Source: JAKVCB01 sp963578605
GTDB taxonomy: Bacteria; Planctomycetota; Planctomycetia; Pirellulales; Lacipirellulaceae
Direction: 5' to 3'
DNA length: 64,000 nucleotides
Assembly (NCBI GenBank): GCA_963578605.1
Contig: CAUZEA010000007.1
Coordinates: forward strand, 30,944 to 94,943
Below the pieces are notes generated by a model, which saw nothing but the letters and a program-made list of their open reading frames with translations, was not told the DNA's origin and did not search any database. The translations under genes were made by a program, and so were the position numbers. This document shows positions 36,155 to 44,595 of the stretch, one piece after another; the first letter of the stretch is position 1, and each line of letters opens with the position of its first letter.

Positions 36155-37138
36155 TCAGACATCCGCGAGAATCTGGTCATAAAACTTGGTGTAGCATTCG
36201 TTTTCATCGGAGGCCAGAAACTGGATTGCCGATCTCGGGTGAAGATTCATTTGGCCCGTGATGTTGTAGGGGATTAACGCTCCCCATTGGTATTGTTTCC
36301 GGAGCGGCTCAACATGTAACTCAAGTAGTTTAATGAGGGGGCGGAGCTTGAACTTTGGATTCCGCAGGAAACCAAGCAACAGTTCCATAGGGCAATTGCC
36401 AGCACCTCGCCCCAATCCGGCCATCGTCGCATCAGCTCGATTCGCGCCGAGGATGATCGCTTCAATCGTGTTGGCAAAGGCAAGCTGCTGATTATTGTGG
36501 GCGTGAATGGCAATTTCTTTACCGGTACCTTCCATCGCCTCAGCGTACCTTTTGTAAAGCCGGTCAATATTTTCGCGATAGAGGTGCCCAAAACTGTCGA
36601 CGATGGCAATAGCGGCAGCAGGCGACGGTGCCACGGCAGCGAGTACCGTGTCGATCTCGACGTCTTCGATATTTGAAACGGCCATCAAGTTGGCCATCGT
36701 TTCATAGCCGAGTGAGTGACAATGCTCAATCATTTCAATGGCTTCGGACACCTGGTGTGCGTAGAACGCAACCCGAATCATGTCGAGCACGCTTTCGTTG
36801 CACGGTATGATTTGCTCTCGCCAATCGCTTTTTCCGGCGTCGGCCATGGCGGCCAGCTTGAGCCCGGTTTTCTCGGCATCGTGATCTCCTACGACACGAT
36901 TGAGGTCTTCCTCGTCGCAAAACTTCCAGGGCCCGTAGTCGTCGGAAGAAAAAACATTGTGCGAATTCTTGTAGCCGATCTCCATGTAGTCGATGCCGGC
37001 TTCGACGCACGTGTCGTAAACAGCCCGCACAAACGTATCCGAAAAAAGATGATCGTTAACTAGGCCACCATCTCGAATCGTGCAGTCGAGCACGGTCAAT
37101 TCGGGGCGGTAAGTGATCCAAGGAGCAGTTTCGACCAT
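36155..37138 (-). CDS. HMGL-type aldolase (4-hydroxy-2-oxovalerate aldolase-like)
   Basis: The ATG at 37138 gives a 327-residue TIM-barrel protein of the DRE-type metallolyase superfamily. ELTVLDCTIRDGGLVNDH carries the D-x-T-x-R-D-G motif, and EIAIHAHNNQQLAFANTIEA supplies the metal-binding H-x-H. ADATMAGLGRGAGNCPMELL corresponds to the conserved G-x-G-R-G-A-G loop. Relatives split 4-hydroxy-2-oxo acids to pyruvate plus an aldehyde, or condense acetyl-CoA with oxo acids. The neighbouring E1/E2 genes would convert a 2-oxo acid product to an acyl-CoA. The exact substrate is unknown. Confidence 0.88.
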   Translation of the reverse strand: MVETAPWITYRPELTVLDCTIRDGGLVNDHLFSDTFVRAVYDTCVEAGIDYMEIGYKNSHNVFSSDDYGPWKFCDEEDLNRVVGDHDAEKTGLKLAAMADAGKSDWREQIIPCNESVLDMIRVAFYAHQVSEAIEMIEHCHSLGYETMANLMAVSNIEDVEIDTVLAAVAPSPAAAIAIVDSFGHLYRENIDRLYKRYAEAMEGTGKEIAIHAHNNQQLAFANTIEAIILGANRADATMAGLGRGAGNCPMELLLGFLRNPKFKLRPLIKLLELHVEPLRKQYQWGALIPYNITGQMNLHPRSAIQFLASDENECYTKFYDQILADV

Positions 37139-37541
37139 CGGAGTACTTCTTATTTCGGTTCCAAACTTACAGACAAATGCCGGCAGAAGCCGGTGGGACG
37201 ACCTTAGCAAACATAGCACAGCCAGCCGGGTTATTACAGCCACCTACCGACCAGCACCCCGTGAGCAGGCCCTGGATTGGGCTCCCCGTCGCTGGTCCGT
37301 CAATCCCGAGAAACGTGACGGTAACCGTTCCGTAGAGGCCGTCAGCCGTCATGATCGCTTGGTGCCCTGTGGACGGTTGTAGCGATTACGTCGTTTAGTG
37401 CGGCACCTATCGGGCCAATTCCGCATAACTTGCGTTTCTGGTATGACGGTAAAAACCGGGAGGGCATGTTACCTTGCACACCGAGTTCCGGTGGCAGTGA
37501 TCCAGAAGTTGGGCACGAGCGCAGCCCGCTCGACGCGGAGA
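37139..37541. other. Intergenic between E2 and HMGL aldolase genes
   Basis: No gene is recognised in about 400 bases; the longest frames lack domain features. The size of the gap suggests the aldolase gene may have its own promoter. Confidence 0.4.
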
Positions 37542-38786
37542 TTAAACCGTCACCAGTTGTTCAGGCGCCTCCAAAAGTTCCTTCAGGCGCGCCATGAACT
37601 TGGCGCCGGCCACTCCGTCGACCACGCGATGATCGCACGAGAGATTCAACGTCATGACCCGACCGGGTCGCATCCAGCCATTTTCCACAATCACGGCTTC
37701 CCTGACCGCTGCCACCGCCAGGATGGCGGCCTCTGGGGGGTTGATGATTGCGGAGAACTCCTCAACACCAAACATTCCTAGATTGCTGATCGTGAACACA
37801 CCTCGACCCAGTCCTGCCACCTTACCGTCGCGGGCATCTTTCACGATCTGGCTGGTCCGAGCAGCCAGTTGATCAAGCGACATGTTCTGAACATCCAGCA
37901 CCACCGGCACCACTAAACTGTCGTCGACGCCGACCGCAATTCCCACGTGCGAACCCGGCTCCTCCACAAGCGAGTCCCCATCAAGTCGACTTCGAAAAGC
38001 AGGAAATTCTGCCAACGTCCGCCCACAGGCCAGCACAATGATGTCGTTCAATGTGCATCCTGTCGTATCCGCCTGTTGCTTGTACGTCGCATAGAGTCTG
38101 TCGGCACGAACCGTTGAACGAACGTAAAAATGGGGAATGGTTTGCTTCGACTGCTGCAACCGCTGACCAATCGTGCGGCGCATTTTTGACAAGGGCCGAC
38201 GGGTGCCCGAATTGTCCGCTGCCGCAGCAACTTGAAGGGATGGATGAATATCGATGCCTTCCAGGTCGGTTGACAGAATTCGTCCTGCGGGCCCCGAACC
38301 GCTGGCAACCGAACTCAGGTCAATGCCTTGCTCACGCGCCATTCGCCGTGCAGCCGGCGAAACGGCGCGACGACTACCAGCTTCGGAACTGGTTCCCGCT
38401 ACTGTTGGGGTTGGAGCCCCGGCGGTGCTTTGGTCGACATCGGCTGATGGTTGTGCCGACGGGTCGGTTGCCGGTTTGCTGGTCGTCGACGCCTGACTGC
38501 CCAGCCATTGGTCAAGGTCGGCATCGCTATCGGCGAAATAGGCGATTGGCTCCTTGACTGGAATCGTGTCACCTTCTTCGGCAACGATTCTGGCGATCCG
38601 CCCGGCAGTAGGCGACTCGTATTCAATGGCCGCTTTGTCGGTTTCGATCTCACATACGATATCGCCCTCGGCGATCTGGTCACCGACCGAAACAGACCAT
38701 TGGAGGATCGTGCCCTCCTCCATCGAGTTACCCGCTTCGGGCATCAGCAAGGGTACAACAGGCTTGGTTATTGTGGATTGCGACAT
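37542..38786 (-). CDS. Dihydrolipoamide acyltransferase (E2) of a 2-oxoacid dehydrogenase complex
   Basis: E2 takes the acyl group from E1 on its lipoyl arm and passes it to CoA. From ATG 38786 the product has 414 residues: a lipoyl domain with the modified lysine in CEIETDKAAIEYESP, a Ser/Pro/Thr-rich linker, a peripheral subunit-binding domain (VSPAARRMAREQGIDLSSVA then GPAGRILSTDLEG), and the catalytic domain ending with LSCDHRVVDGVAGAKFM, where the histidine and aspartate are catalytic. The matching E1 fusion gene is divergent at 39771, with a DeoR-type regulator between them. No E3 gene is in the window. Confidence 0.93.
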   Translation of the reverse strand: MSQSTITKPVVPLLMPEAGNSMEEGTILQWSVSVGDQIAEGDIVCEIETDKAAIEYESPTAGRIARIVAEEGDTIPVKEPIAYFADSDADLDQWLGSQASTTSKPATDPSAQPSADVDQSTAGAPTPTVAGTSSEAGSRRAVSPAARRMAREQGIDLSSVASGSGPAGRILSTDLEGIDIHPSLQVAAAADNSGTRRPLSKMRRTIGQRLQQSKQTIPHFYVRSTVRADRLYATYKQQADTTGCTLNDIIVLACGRTLAEFPAFRSRLDGDSLVEEPGSHVGIAVGVDDSLVVPVVLDVQNMSLDQLAARTSQIVKDARDGKVAGLGRGVFTISNLGMFGVEEFSAIINPPEAAILAVAAVREAVIVENGWMRPGRVMTLNLSCDHRVVDGVAGAKFMARLKELLEAPEQLVTV

Positions 38787-38912
38787 CGTTAAGCCATTGT
38801 TCAAGGGTCCAGGATTTCAAGGGTCCAAGAACCACCAGCTGGCGAACCGCCCAGCCGCTGATCCAGCTATAATTCTGCATATATATATTCAACTTAGACA
38901 TTTTTATGACCA

Positions 38913-38924
38913 TGTCAATTGACA
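38913..38924. promoter_or_regulatory. Perfect 12-bp palindrome, likely operator
   Basis: TGTCAATTGACA is a perfect palindrome in the AT-rich gap between divergent E2 and the DeoR-type regulator. It overlaps a -35 box of the regulator promoter, the expected position for an autoregulatory operator. A related half-site (TTGGTCAAAA) lies just downstream. Confidence 0.5.
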
Positions 38925-38947
38925 AAAGTGATCGAATTGGTCAAAAT
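38919..38947 (+). promoter_or_regulatory. Promoter of the DeoR-regulator / E1 operon
   Basis: A perfect TTGACA and a weaker CAAAAT (four of six) are 17 bases apart, 54 bases upstream of the regulator's ATG. Confidence 0.5.
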
Positions 38948-39000
38948 AGCAAGCGAAGTCGGAGGAATTTGATCAAGACTCGGTTCCTTGGAGCAACCCG

Positions 39001-39765
39001 ATGAGTAGGGCCACCGCCCAGCGGCATACCCAGATTTTGACCGAACTGCTTGTCAGAAAGCATGTTGCGGTAAGGTCGCTAGCAACCGAACTAAGTGTTT
39101 CTGAAGCGACCGTGCGGCGAGACCTTCGGCAGCTGGCTGAACGTGATGAACTGACGTTGGTGCATGGTGGGGCCACATTGCCCCGAGACGCCGACTATTC
39201 ATTTCGTGCCAAGAGTGCCCGTGCTCCGGAAGCCAAACAGCAGATCGGTCGGTTGGCCAGTCAACTCGTACAGGATGGTCAACAAATCTTTCTCGATTCC
39301 GGCACGACTTGTTTCCAAATGGCCACCGAGTTACGAGGGCGACACGACGTTTCGGTGGTTGCTGCGAGTGTACGGTTAGCGATGGAACTGGACGAACCGG
39401 GGGTCAATGTGATTTTGCTGGGAGGCCAGTATCGATCGGCGCGGATAGATACGGTTGGGGTCCTGGCCCACAAGACACTGGAACATTTGCGCGGTTACAC
39501 CGCATTCATCGGGGCCGATGGGTTAAGTCAGGATTTTGGGCCCTCGGCCAGTGATATTGAGAGTGCCCATCTGCACGAACTCGTGATCCGCAATGCCAAC
39601 GATACGGTGTTGTTGGTTGATGAAACGAAATTTGCAGCTGCTTCGCTCTACCGGATTGCCCAATGGAGTCAAATTGGCCGAGTCATTACCAACAAACCAC
39701 TCGACCCTGAGTGGGAGTCGTTTTTTAGGAAACAAGAGATCGACGCGATTTATCCTGAGGATTGA
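39001..39765 (+). CDS. DeoR/GlpR-type transcriptional regulator
   Basis: The 254-residue protein has the N-terminal DeoR helix-turn-helix (VRSLATELSVSEATVRRDLR, then LVHGGAT) and the C-terminal DeoRC sensor domain of the sugar-phosphate-isomerase fold (IFLDSGTTCFQMATEL, FIGADGLSQDFGPS, VLLVDETKFAAASLY). Members usually repress catabolic genes and respond to a phosphorylated sugar or polyol. Its stop codon is 5 bases before the E1 start codon, and it faces the E2 gene across a palindromic operator candidate, so it probably controls both arms. Confidence 0.94.
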   Translation: MSRATAQRHTQILTELLVRKHVAVRSLATELSVSEATVRRDLRQLAERDELTLVHGGATLPRDADYSFRAKSARAPEAKQQIGRLASQLVQDGQQIFLDSGTTCFQMATELRGRHDVSVVAASVRLAMELDEPGVNVILLGGQYRSARIDTVGVLAHKTLEHLRGYTAFIGADGLSQDFGPSASDIESAHLHELVIRNANDTVLLVDETKFAAASLYRIAQWSQIGRVITNKPLDPEWESFFRKQEIDAIYPED

Positions 39766-39770
39766 TAACC

Positions 39771-42260
39771 ATGCCAAAGACCCAGATGATCGAACCGACG
39801 GCGACGCGGGCCCCGCAATATTTGGAGTTGGCGCCGATCCCGGTCAATCAGTACTGCCGGACCATCGAGGAAGAACTCCTCAGCGGGGATATCACCCGCG
39901 ACGACCTGTTACAAATCCAGCGTGACATGGTACTGATCCGTGGATTTGAGAACATGCTCGATTCGGTCAAGAAGCAAGGGCATTACCAGAACGTCGAATA
40001 TGTCCACGGAGGTCCTGCCCATCTTTCCACCGGGCAGGAGGCCTCGGCCGTTGGTCAGGCTTTCTTGCTTGATGTTAACGATCACATCTTTGGTTCACAC
40101 CGGAGCCACGGCGAAATTCTTGCCAAGGGGCTTTCGGCCATTGCCAAGCTTGACGACGGTGTGATCCAGGAAACCATGCACTCGTTTTTTGACGGTGCCA
40201 CACTGCGAGTGGTGGAATCGGACATGGACGGAAGTGTGCGGGATTTGGCGATTGATTTCCTGGTCTACGGTACTTTGGCAGAAATTTTCGGGCGGGAAAC
40301 CGGTGTCAACAAGGGCCTGGGCGGGTCGATGCACGCTTTCTTCACACCGTTTGGCGTCTATCCGAACAATGCTATTGTAGGGGGCTCAGCCGATATCTCG
40401 GTCGGTGCTGCACTTTTCAAGCACGTCAATCAGCAACCGGGGATCGTGATTGCCAACATTGGCGATGCCTCGGCCGGATGTGGCCCTACCTGGGAAGCAC
40501 TGTGCTTCGCCACGATGGACCAGTTCAAAGAGTTGTGGGACGAACACCACCGCGGGGGACTCCCACTGATTATGAATTTCGTCAACAATTTCTATGGCAT
40601 GGGGGGCCAGCCTGTCGGCGAAACGATGGGTTTCAAGGTTCTTGCCCGCATGGGAGCCGGACTCACACCTAACCAGATGCATGCCGAACGCGTCGACGGC
40701 TACAACCCGCTGGCGGTTGTCGACGCAATCCGACGCAAACGGGAAATTATCGAGGCGGGAGATGGGCCAATCCTGCTCGACACGGTGACTTACCGCTTTA
40801 CGGGCCACTCGCCTTCGGACGCCAGTTCTTATCGAGAAAAAGATGAAATCGACGCCTGGCGCGAGTTCGATCCGCTGGTCACCTTTGGCGAACGCCTGGT
40901 CGATGCAGGAGTCTGTTCGACCAGCGACCTCGAACAACTCGAGGCCAATGTTCAAGAAATCATCTTCAAGGCCTTTCGCAAGGCAATTGACACCGACCTC
41001 TCGCCTCGGGCCGACCTCATGCCAGTGGATTGTTTGCTCGATCGGGTCATGTTTTCCAATCTCCAGGGCAATGCTGCCCTCGACCCCGTTGCCGCTGGCC
41101 GAAAACCTGACGTGTTAATTCCGCTCGCAGAAAACCCACGCGTCAAGCAGCTTGCCAAGCGGAGCCGGTCCGGGCTGGATGACACCGGACAGCTACTCTC
41201 CAAACAACGTTGCATCGGAATTCGCGATGCGCTCTTCGAAGCAATCATCGATCGTTTTTACCAGGATCCCACGCTGGTTGCTTACGGGGAAGAGAACCGC
41301 GATTGGGGCGGGGCGTTTGCCGTTTATCGGGGACTCACCGAATCGCTGCCTTACCATCGACTTTTCAACTCTCCTATCAGCGAAGGGGCCATCGTCGGGA
41401 CGGCTGTCGGATACGCACTCGAAGGGGGACGCCCCCTGGTGGAACTCATGTATTGTGATTTTATGGGTCGCGCAGGCGATGAAATCTTCAACCAACTTGC
41501 CAAGTGGCAGTCGATGTCCGGGGGTTTGCTCAAGATGCCCGTTGTGCTTAGGGTTTCGGTCGGCTCCAAGTATGGTGCCCAGCATAGCCAGGACTGGTCG
41601 AGCATGGTCACGCACATTCCTGGACTTAAAGTCGCCTTTCCCGCGACTCCTCGCGACGCAAAGGGACTGATGTACTCAGCCCTGTTGGGAAGTGACCCGG
41701 TTGTCTTTTTCGAAAGCCAACGAATTTACGACCAGCCAGAAATTTTTCACCCGGATGGTGTGCCAGCCGGTCAATATGAAATTCCCTTTGGCGAGCCTGA
41801 CGTGAAAAGAGTTGGAGAGGATCTAACGATCCTTTCGGTGGGAGCTACCTTGTACCGGGTTCTGGAAGCCGCAGATGAACTCGCATCCCGTTACGGTATT
41901 TCGTGTGAAATCATCGATGCTCGTTCGTTGGTTCCCTTCAATTATGAACCGGTACTCGCATCGGTTGGAAAGACCAGAAAGATATTGCTTACCTCAGACG
42001 CCTGTGAACGTGGTAGCATGCTGCAAACGATGGCGGCCAAGATCACGCAACTTGCCTTTGACGAACTCGATGCGCCGCCAGTTGTTGTCGGGGCACGCAA
42101 TTGGATTACTCCAGCCGACGAAGTCGAAAACACGTTTTTCCCGCAAACCTCAGATATGCTGGACGCCGTCCACGAGTTCATTCAGCCTTTGCATGGATAT
42201 TCTTTGCAAAGAGCCTGCTCAAGAGAGGAGCAGGTGCGCCGCAGTCGCACGGGAGTATAA
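39771..42260 (+). CDS. 2-oxoacid dehydrogenase E1, fused alpha and beta subunits
   Basis: This thiamine diphosphate enzyme decarboxylates a 2-oxo acid and transfers the acyl group to E2. In most bacteria of this type alpha and beta are separate; here they form one 829-residue chain. The alpha half has the TPP motif beginning GDASAGCGPTWEALCF and ending NFVNNFYGMGGQ, and FTGHSPSDASSYR. The beta half begins near YGEENRDWGGAFAVYRGL, with SPISEGAIVGTAVGYAL and the C-terminal transketolase-like part (DARSLVPFNYEPVL). The ATG at 39771 was chosen over the in-frame TTG at 39762. Substrate specificity (pyruvate, acetoin or branched chain) is open. Confidence 0.92.
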   Translation: MPKTQMIEPTATRAPQYLELAPIPVNQYCRTIEEELLSGDITRDDLLQIQRDMVLIRGFENMLDSVKKQGHYQNVEYVHGGPAHLSTGQEASAVGQAFLLDVNDHIFGSHRSHGEILAKGLSAIAKLDDGVIQETMHSFFDGATLRVVESDMDGSVRDLAIDFLVYGTLAEIFGRETGVNKGLGGSMHAFFTPFGVYPNNAIVGGSADISVGAALFKHVNQQPGIVIANIGDASAGCGPTWEALCFATMDQFKELWDEHHRGGLPLIMNFVNNFYGMGGQPVGETMGFKVLARMGAGLTPNQMHAERVDGYNPLAVVDAIRRKREIIEAGDGPILLDTVTYRFTGHSPSDASSYREKDEIDAWREFDPLVTFGERLVDAGVCSTSDLEQLEANVQEIIFKAFRKAIDTDLSPRADLMPVDCLLDRVMFSNLQGNAALDPVAAGRKPDVLIPLAENPRVKQLAKRSRSGLDDTGQLLSKQRCIGIRDALFEAIIDRFYQDPTLVAYGEENRDWGGAFAVYRGLTESLPYHRLFNSPISEGAIVGTAVGYALEGGRPLVELMYCDFMGRAGDEIFNQLAKWQSMSGGLLKMPVVLRVSVGSKYGAQHSQDWSSMVTHIPGLKVAFPATPRDAKGLMYSALLGSDPVVFFESQRIYDQPEIFHPDGVPAGQYEIPFGEPDVKRVGEDLTILSVGATLYRVLEAADELASRYGISCEIIDARSLVPFNYEPVLASVGKTRKILLTSDACERGSMLQTMAAKITQLAFDELDAPPVVVGARNWITPADEVENTFFPQTSDMLDAVHEFIQPLHGYSLQRACSREEQVRRSRTGV

Positions 42261-42384
42261 GTTATGCTGTTAGCCGGCATGCTGCGTCTGGCCAGGAATG
42301 TGACAACAAGAACTATTAACAAAGCCATCGAGCCGTAGCTCGCCGGTCAGGTCTTGATCCAGAGAACAGGGAGCACGAAGAACC

Positions 42385-43449
42385 ATGCCTGACATTAAAG
42401 TCGCCATCGCCGGAACAGGAAACTGCGCACAAGCCTTGCTGGAAGGAATCGAATTCTATCGCCAGAATCCCGAAGATACCCGGGGGTTGATGAATCCCGA
42501 GATGAGGGGTTACAAGGTGACCGACATCGTGCCGGTCGCAGCCTTCGACATTAACGCCAACAAGGTCGGTAAAGATCTCAACGAGGCGATCTATGGCGAA
42601 CCGAACAATGCTTATCGGTATCCGGGTGTCGAGATAAAGCCCACGGGAGTGACCGTCCAAATGGCACCGGTGCTCGACGGAAATCCACCGCATCTCGCTG
42701 AATTTGCTCCCACGGCAGACGCCGAACCTTGCGATGTCGCTGAGGTATTGAAAAAAAGCGGCGCCGAAATGCTGCTTAACTTCATCCCCACCGAATCGCA
42801 CGATGCTGCCCACATGTTTGCCGATGCCGCCATCAAGGAGGCCAAAATCGGTTTCGTCAACGGGATGCCAACCTTGATCGTCTGCAATCCCGAATACCAG
42901 AAAATCGCCAAAGAGAATGGTGTCGCGCTGATCGGAGACGATGTCAAGAGCCAACTGGGTGGTACGGCGATTCATCGTGCCCTGGCCACGTTGATGAATT
43001 ATCGGGGCATTCATCTCGCCGAAACGTACCAGATCAATTATGCGGGGAATACCGACTTCGTAAACTTGATGTCCCGGGGCCGCAGCAAGCACAAAACCAA
43101 GCAGGAAGCTGTTACCAGCTTGATGCCGTACCCGGTGCAAATGTCGACCGGCTTCACGCACGTTCCCTTGATGAGGGACCGTAAAACAAGCTACTTTTAT
43201 TTCAACGCCGGAAATTTTGGTAACGCACCACTGCACTTTGAAGCTAAACTCGAAGTCGAAGACAGTGCAAACTTTGCCGGTGTGATGGTCGATATGGTCC
43301 GCCTGATGCGGCTGGCTAATGACCGCGGCGTGACCGGGGTGCTCGACTCGGCCTGCGCGTTTCTCACCAAGCATCCTCCGGTACAAATTCCAGATGCGAT
43401 TTGTGTCAATTATGTGCAAGAGTTTATTGAAGGCACCCGCGAGCGCTAG
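42385..43449 (+). CDS. ino1: Inositol-3-phosphate synthase
   Basis: This NAD-dependent enzyme converts glucose 6-phosphate to 1D-myo-inositol 3-phosphate. The 354-residue length matches the short bacterial/archaeal type. The N-terminal Rossmann motif is VAIAGTGNCAQALLEGI. NFIPTESHDAAHMFADAA, GDDVKSQLGGTAIHRALA and YQINYAGNTDFVNL are family landmarks for NAD and substrate binding. AGGGAG lies 11 bases before the ATG. A PfkB kinase gene follows 18 bases later. Inositol phosphates may feed lipids or solutes, or the enzyme may belong to the surrounding catabolic genes. Confidence 0.92.
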   Translation: MPDIKVAIAGTGNCAQALLEGIEFYRQNPEDTRGLMNPEMRGYKVTDIVPVAAFDINANKVGKDLNEAIYGEPNNAYRYPGVEIKPTGVTVQMAPVLDGNPPHLAEFAPTADAEPCDVAEVLKKSGAEMLLNFIPTESHDAAHMFADAAIKEAKIGFVNGMPTLIVCNPEYQKIAKENGVALIGDDVKSQLGGTAIHRALATLMNYRGIHLAETYQINYAGNTDFVNLMSRGRSKHKTKQEAVTSLMPYPVQMSTGFTHVPLMRDRKTSYFYFNAGNFGNAPLHFEAKLEVEDSANFAGVMVDMVRLMRLANDRGVTGVLDSACAFLTKHPPVQIPDAICVNYVQEFIEGTRER

Positions 43450-43467
43450 TTGACCCGGGAGAACAGC

Positions 43468-44400
43468 GTGTCACTGGACATCGTCGCCGTTGGGCACATT
43501 ATTAACGAAACAATCGTGTTTCCCGGCAAGCAAACACGTTCGGTCCTGGGAAGTCCCCCTGCCTATTCGATGTCGGTTGCAGCGCGGGTGGGTGCCCACG
43601 TCGGAATCTTCACGCGGATCGGCTCTGATTACCCCGAACGTTTGCTCGATCCACTGCGGGAATGTGGGGTCGACCTGACAGGTGTTTTGAGAGCAGGCGA
43701 GACATCTACCAACAACCAGCTTGTCTACGCCACAGATGGCAGCAAAACAATCCACTACCTGAGTCGCGCTCCGCTGTTGGAACCTCGCGATCTGCCCGCT
43801 CCGTACCAGGATGCAAAGTTGATTTATATCTGTCCCATGGATTGGGATTGCACACTCGAAGCGGTCGAGGATTTTGGCCGGTTGCCAGGTCTCCTGGCAA
43901 CCGATTTGGGGGGGTTTGGGGGTGCCCACTCGCCTTCCGGCAGCGAACCGCAAATGGAACGTGACCCGGACGCCGTCCGCCGCATCATCGCTACGATGGA
44001 CATCGTTAAAGCGAGTGACGAGGATTGCTGCCGATTGACCGGTAATCGTGATCTCGATCTGGAAGCGTTTGCCCGCCAGTGGCTTGCCTGGGGCGCCAAG
44101 GTGGCAGTCGTCACGCTCGGCAGCGCAGGTACATTGGTCGTTACGCCCAACGAAAAGTTCGATGTTCCCCCCCTGCCGGGTGAACCCATCGACGCCACCG
44201 GTGGCGGCGACAGCTATATGGGTGGGTTTCTGGTCGGTTACCTCCGCACCCAAGGTGATGCATGGGAAGCAGGCCTTTACGGCGCAGCGACGGCCCTGCT
44301 CGTCATTGAAGGGTCCGGCGGCGTGACGAAAGACCGCATGCCGACTCAACACCAGGTCGAAGCACGACTGGCTGCTGCCCGATCGCAACTGAATTTGTGA
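43468..44400 (+). CDS. PfkB-family carbohydrate or inositol kinase
   Basis: The GTG at 43468 is chosen because GGGAG ends about 7 bases upstream; a TTG at 43450 would add six residues. The 310-residue product has the ribokinase fold: VGHIINETIVFPGK at the start, the gate glycines in LGSPPAYSMSVAARVG, and the C-terminal signature IDATGGGDSYMGGFLVGYL with the catalytic aspartate. Substrate is not evident. Tight coupling to inositol-3-phosphate synthase suggests a polyol; PfkB-family myo-inositol 3-kinases are known in other organisms, so this is a reasonable inference only. Confidence 0.88.
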   Translation: MSLDIVAVGHIINETIVFPGKQTRSVLGSPPAYSMSVAARVGAHVGIFTRIGSDYPERLLDPLRECGVDLTGVLRAGETSTNNQLVYATDGSKTIHYLSRAPLLEPRDLPAPYQDAKLIYICPMDWDCTLEAVEDFGRLPGLLATDLGGFGGAHSPSGSEPQMERDPDAVRRIIATMDIVKASDEDCCRLTGNRDLDLEAFARQWLAWGAKVAVVTLGSAGTLVVTPNEKFDVPPLPGEPIDATGGGDSYMGGFLVGYLRTQGDAWEAGLYGAATALLVIEGSGGVTKDRMPTQHQVEARLAAARSQLNL

Positions 44401-44595
44401 CGCAAATCCAACTAATCCCGCTTGGCGAAACCCGAGAGAGGTCCACTTCCAGACGCAGTTTTTTGTCCCGAATATCGCATCAAGCAGTTCCCTTTCCTGA
44501 GTCCATTGTGGATATTGTTTCCCCAGGAAAGAATTTTACCCGTTTCGCACGATAGCTCGTTGGCTTGATTGCAAATTCCCTCAAGGAAATAACCC

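Noticed and set aside
42316..43419. 367-codon minus-strand open frame
   Set aside because: It lies entirely opposite inositol-3-phosphate synthase, whose motifs are clear; the antisense frame has no family features.
43471..44388. 305-codon minus-strand open frame
   Set aside because: It is antisense to the PfkB kinase gene and has no recognisable domain.
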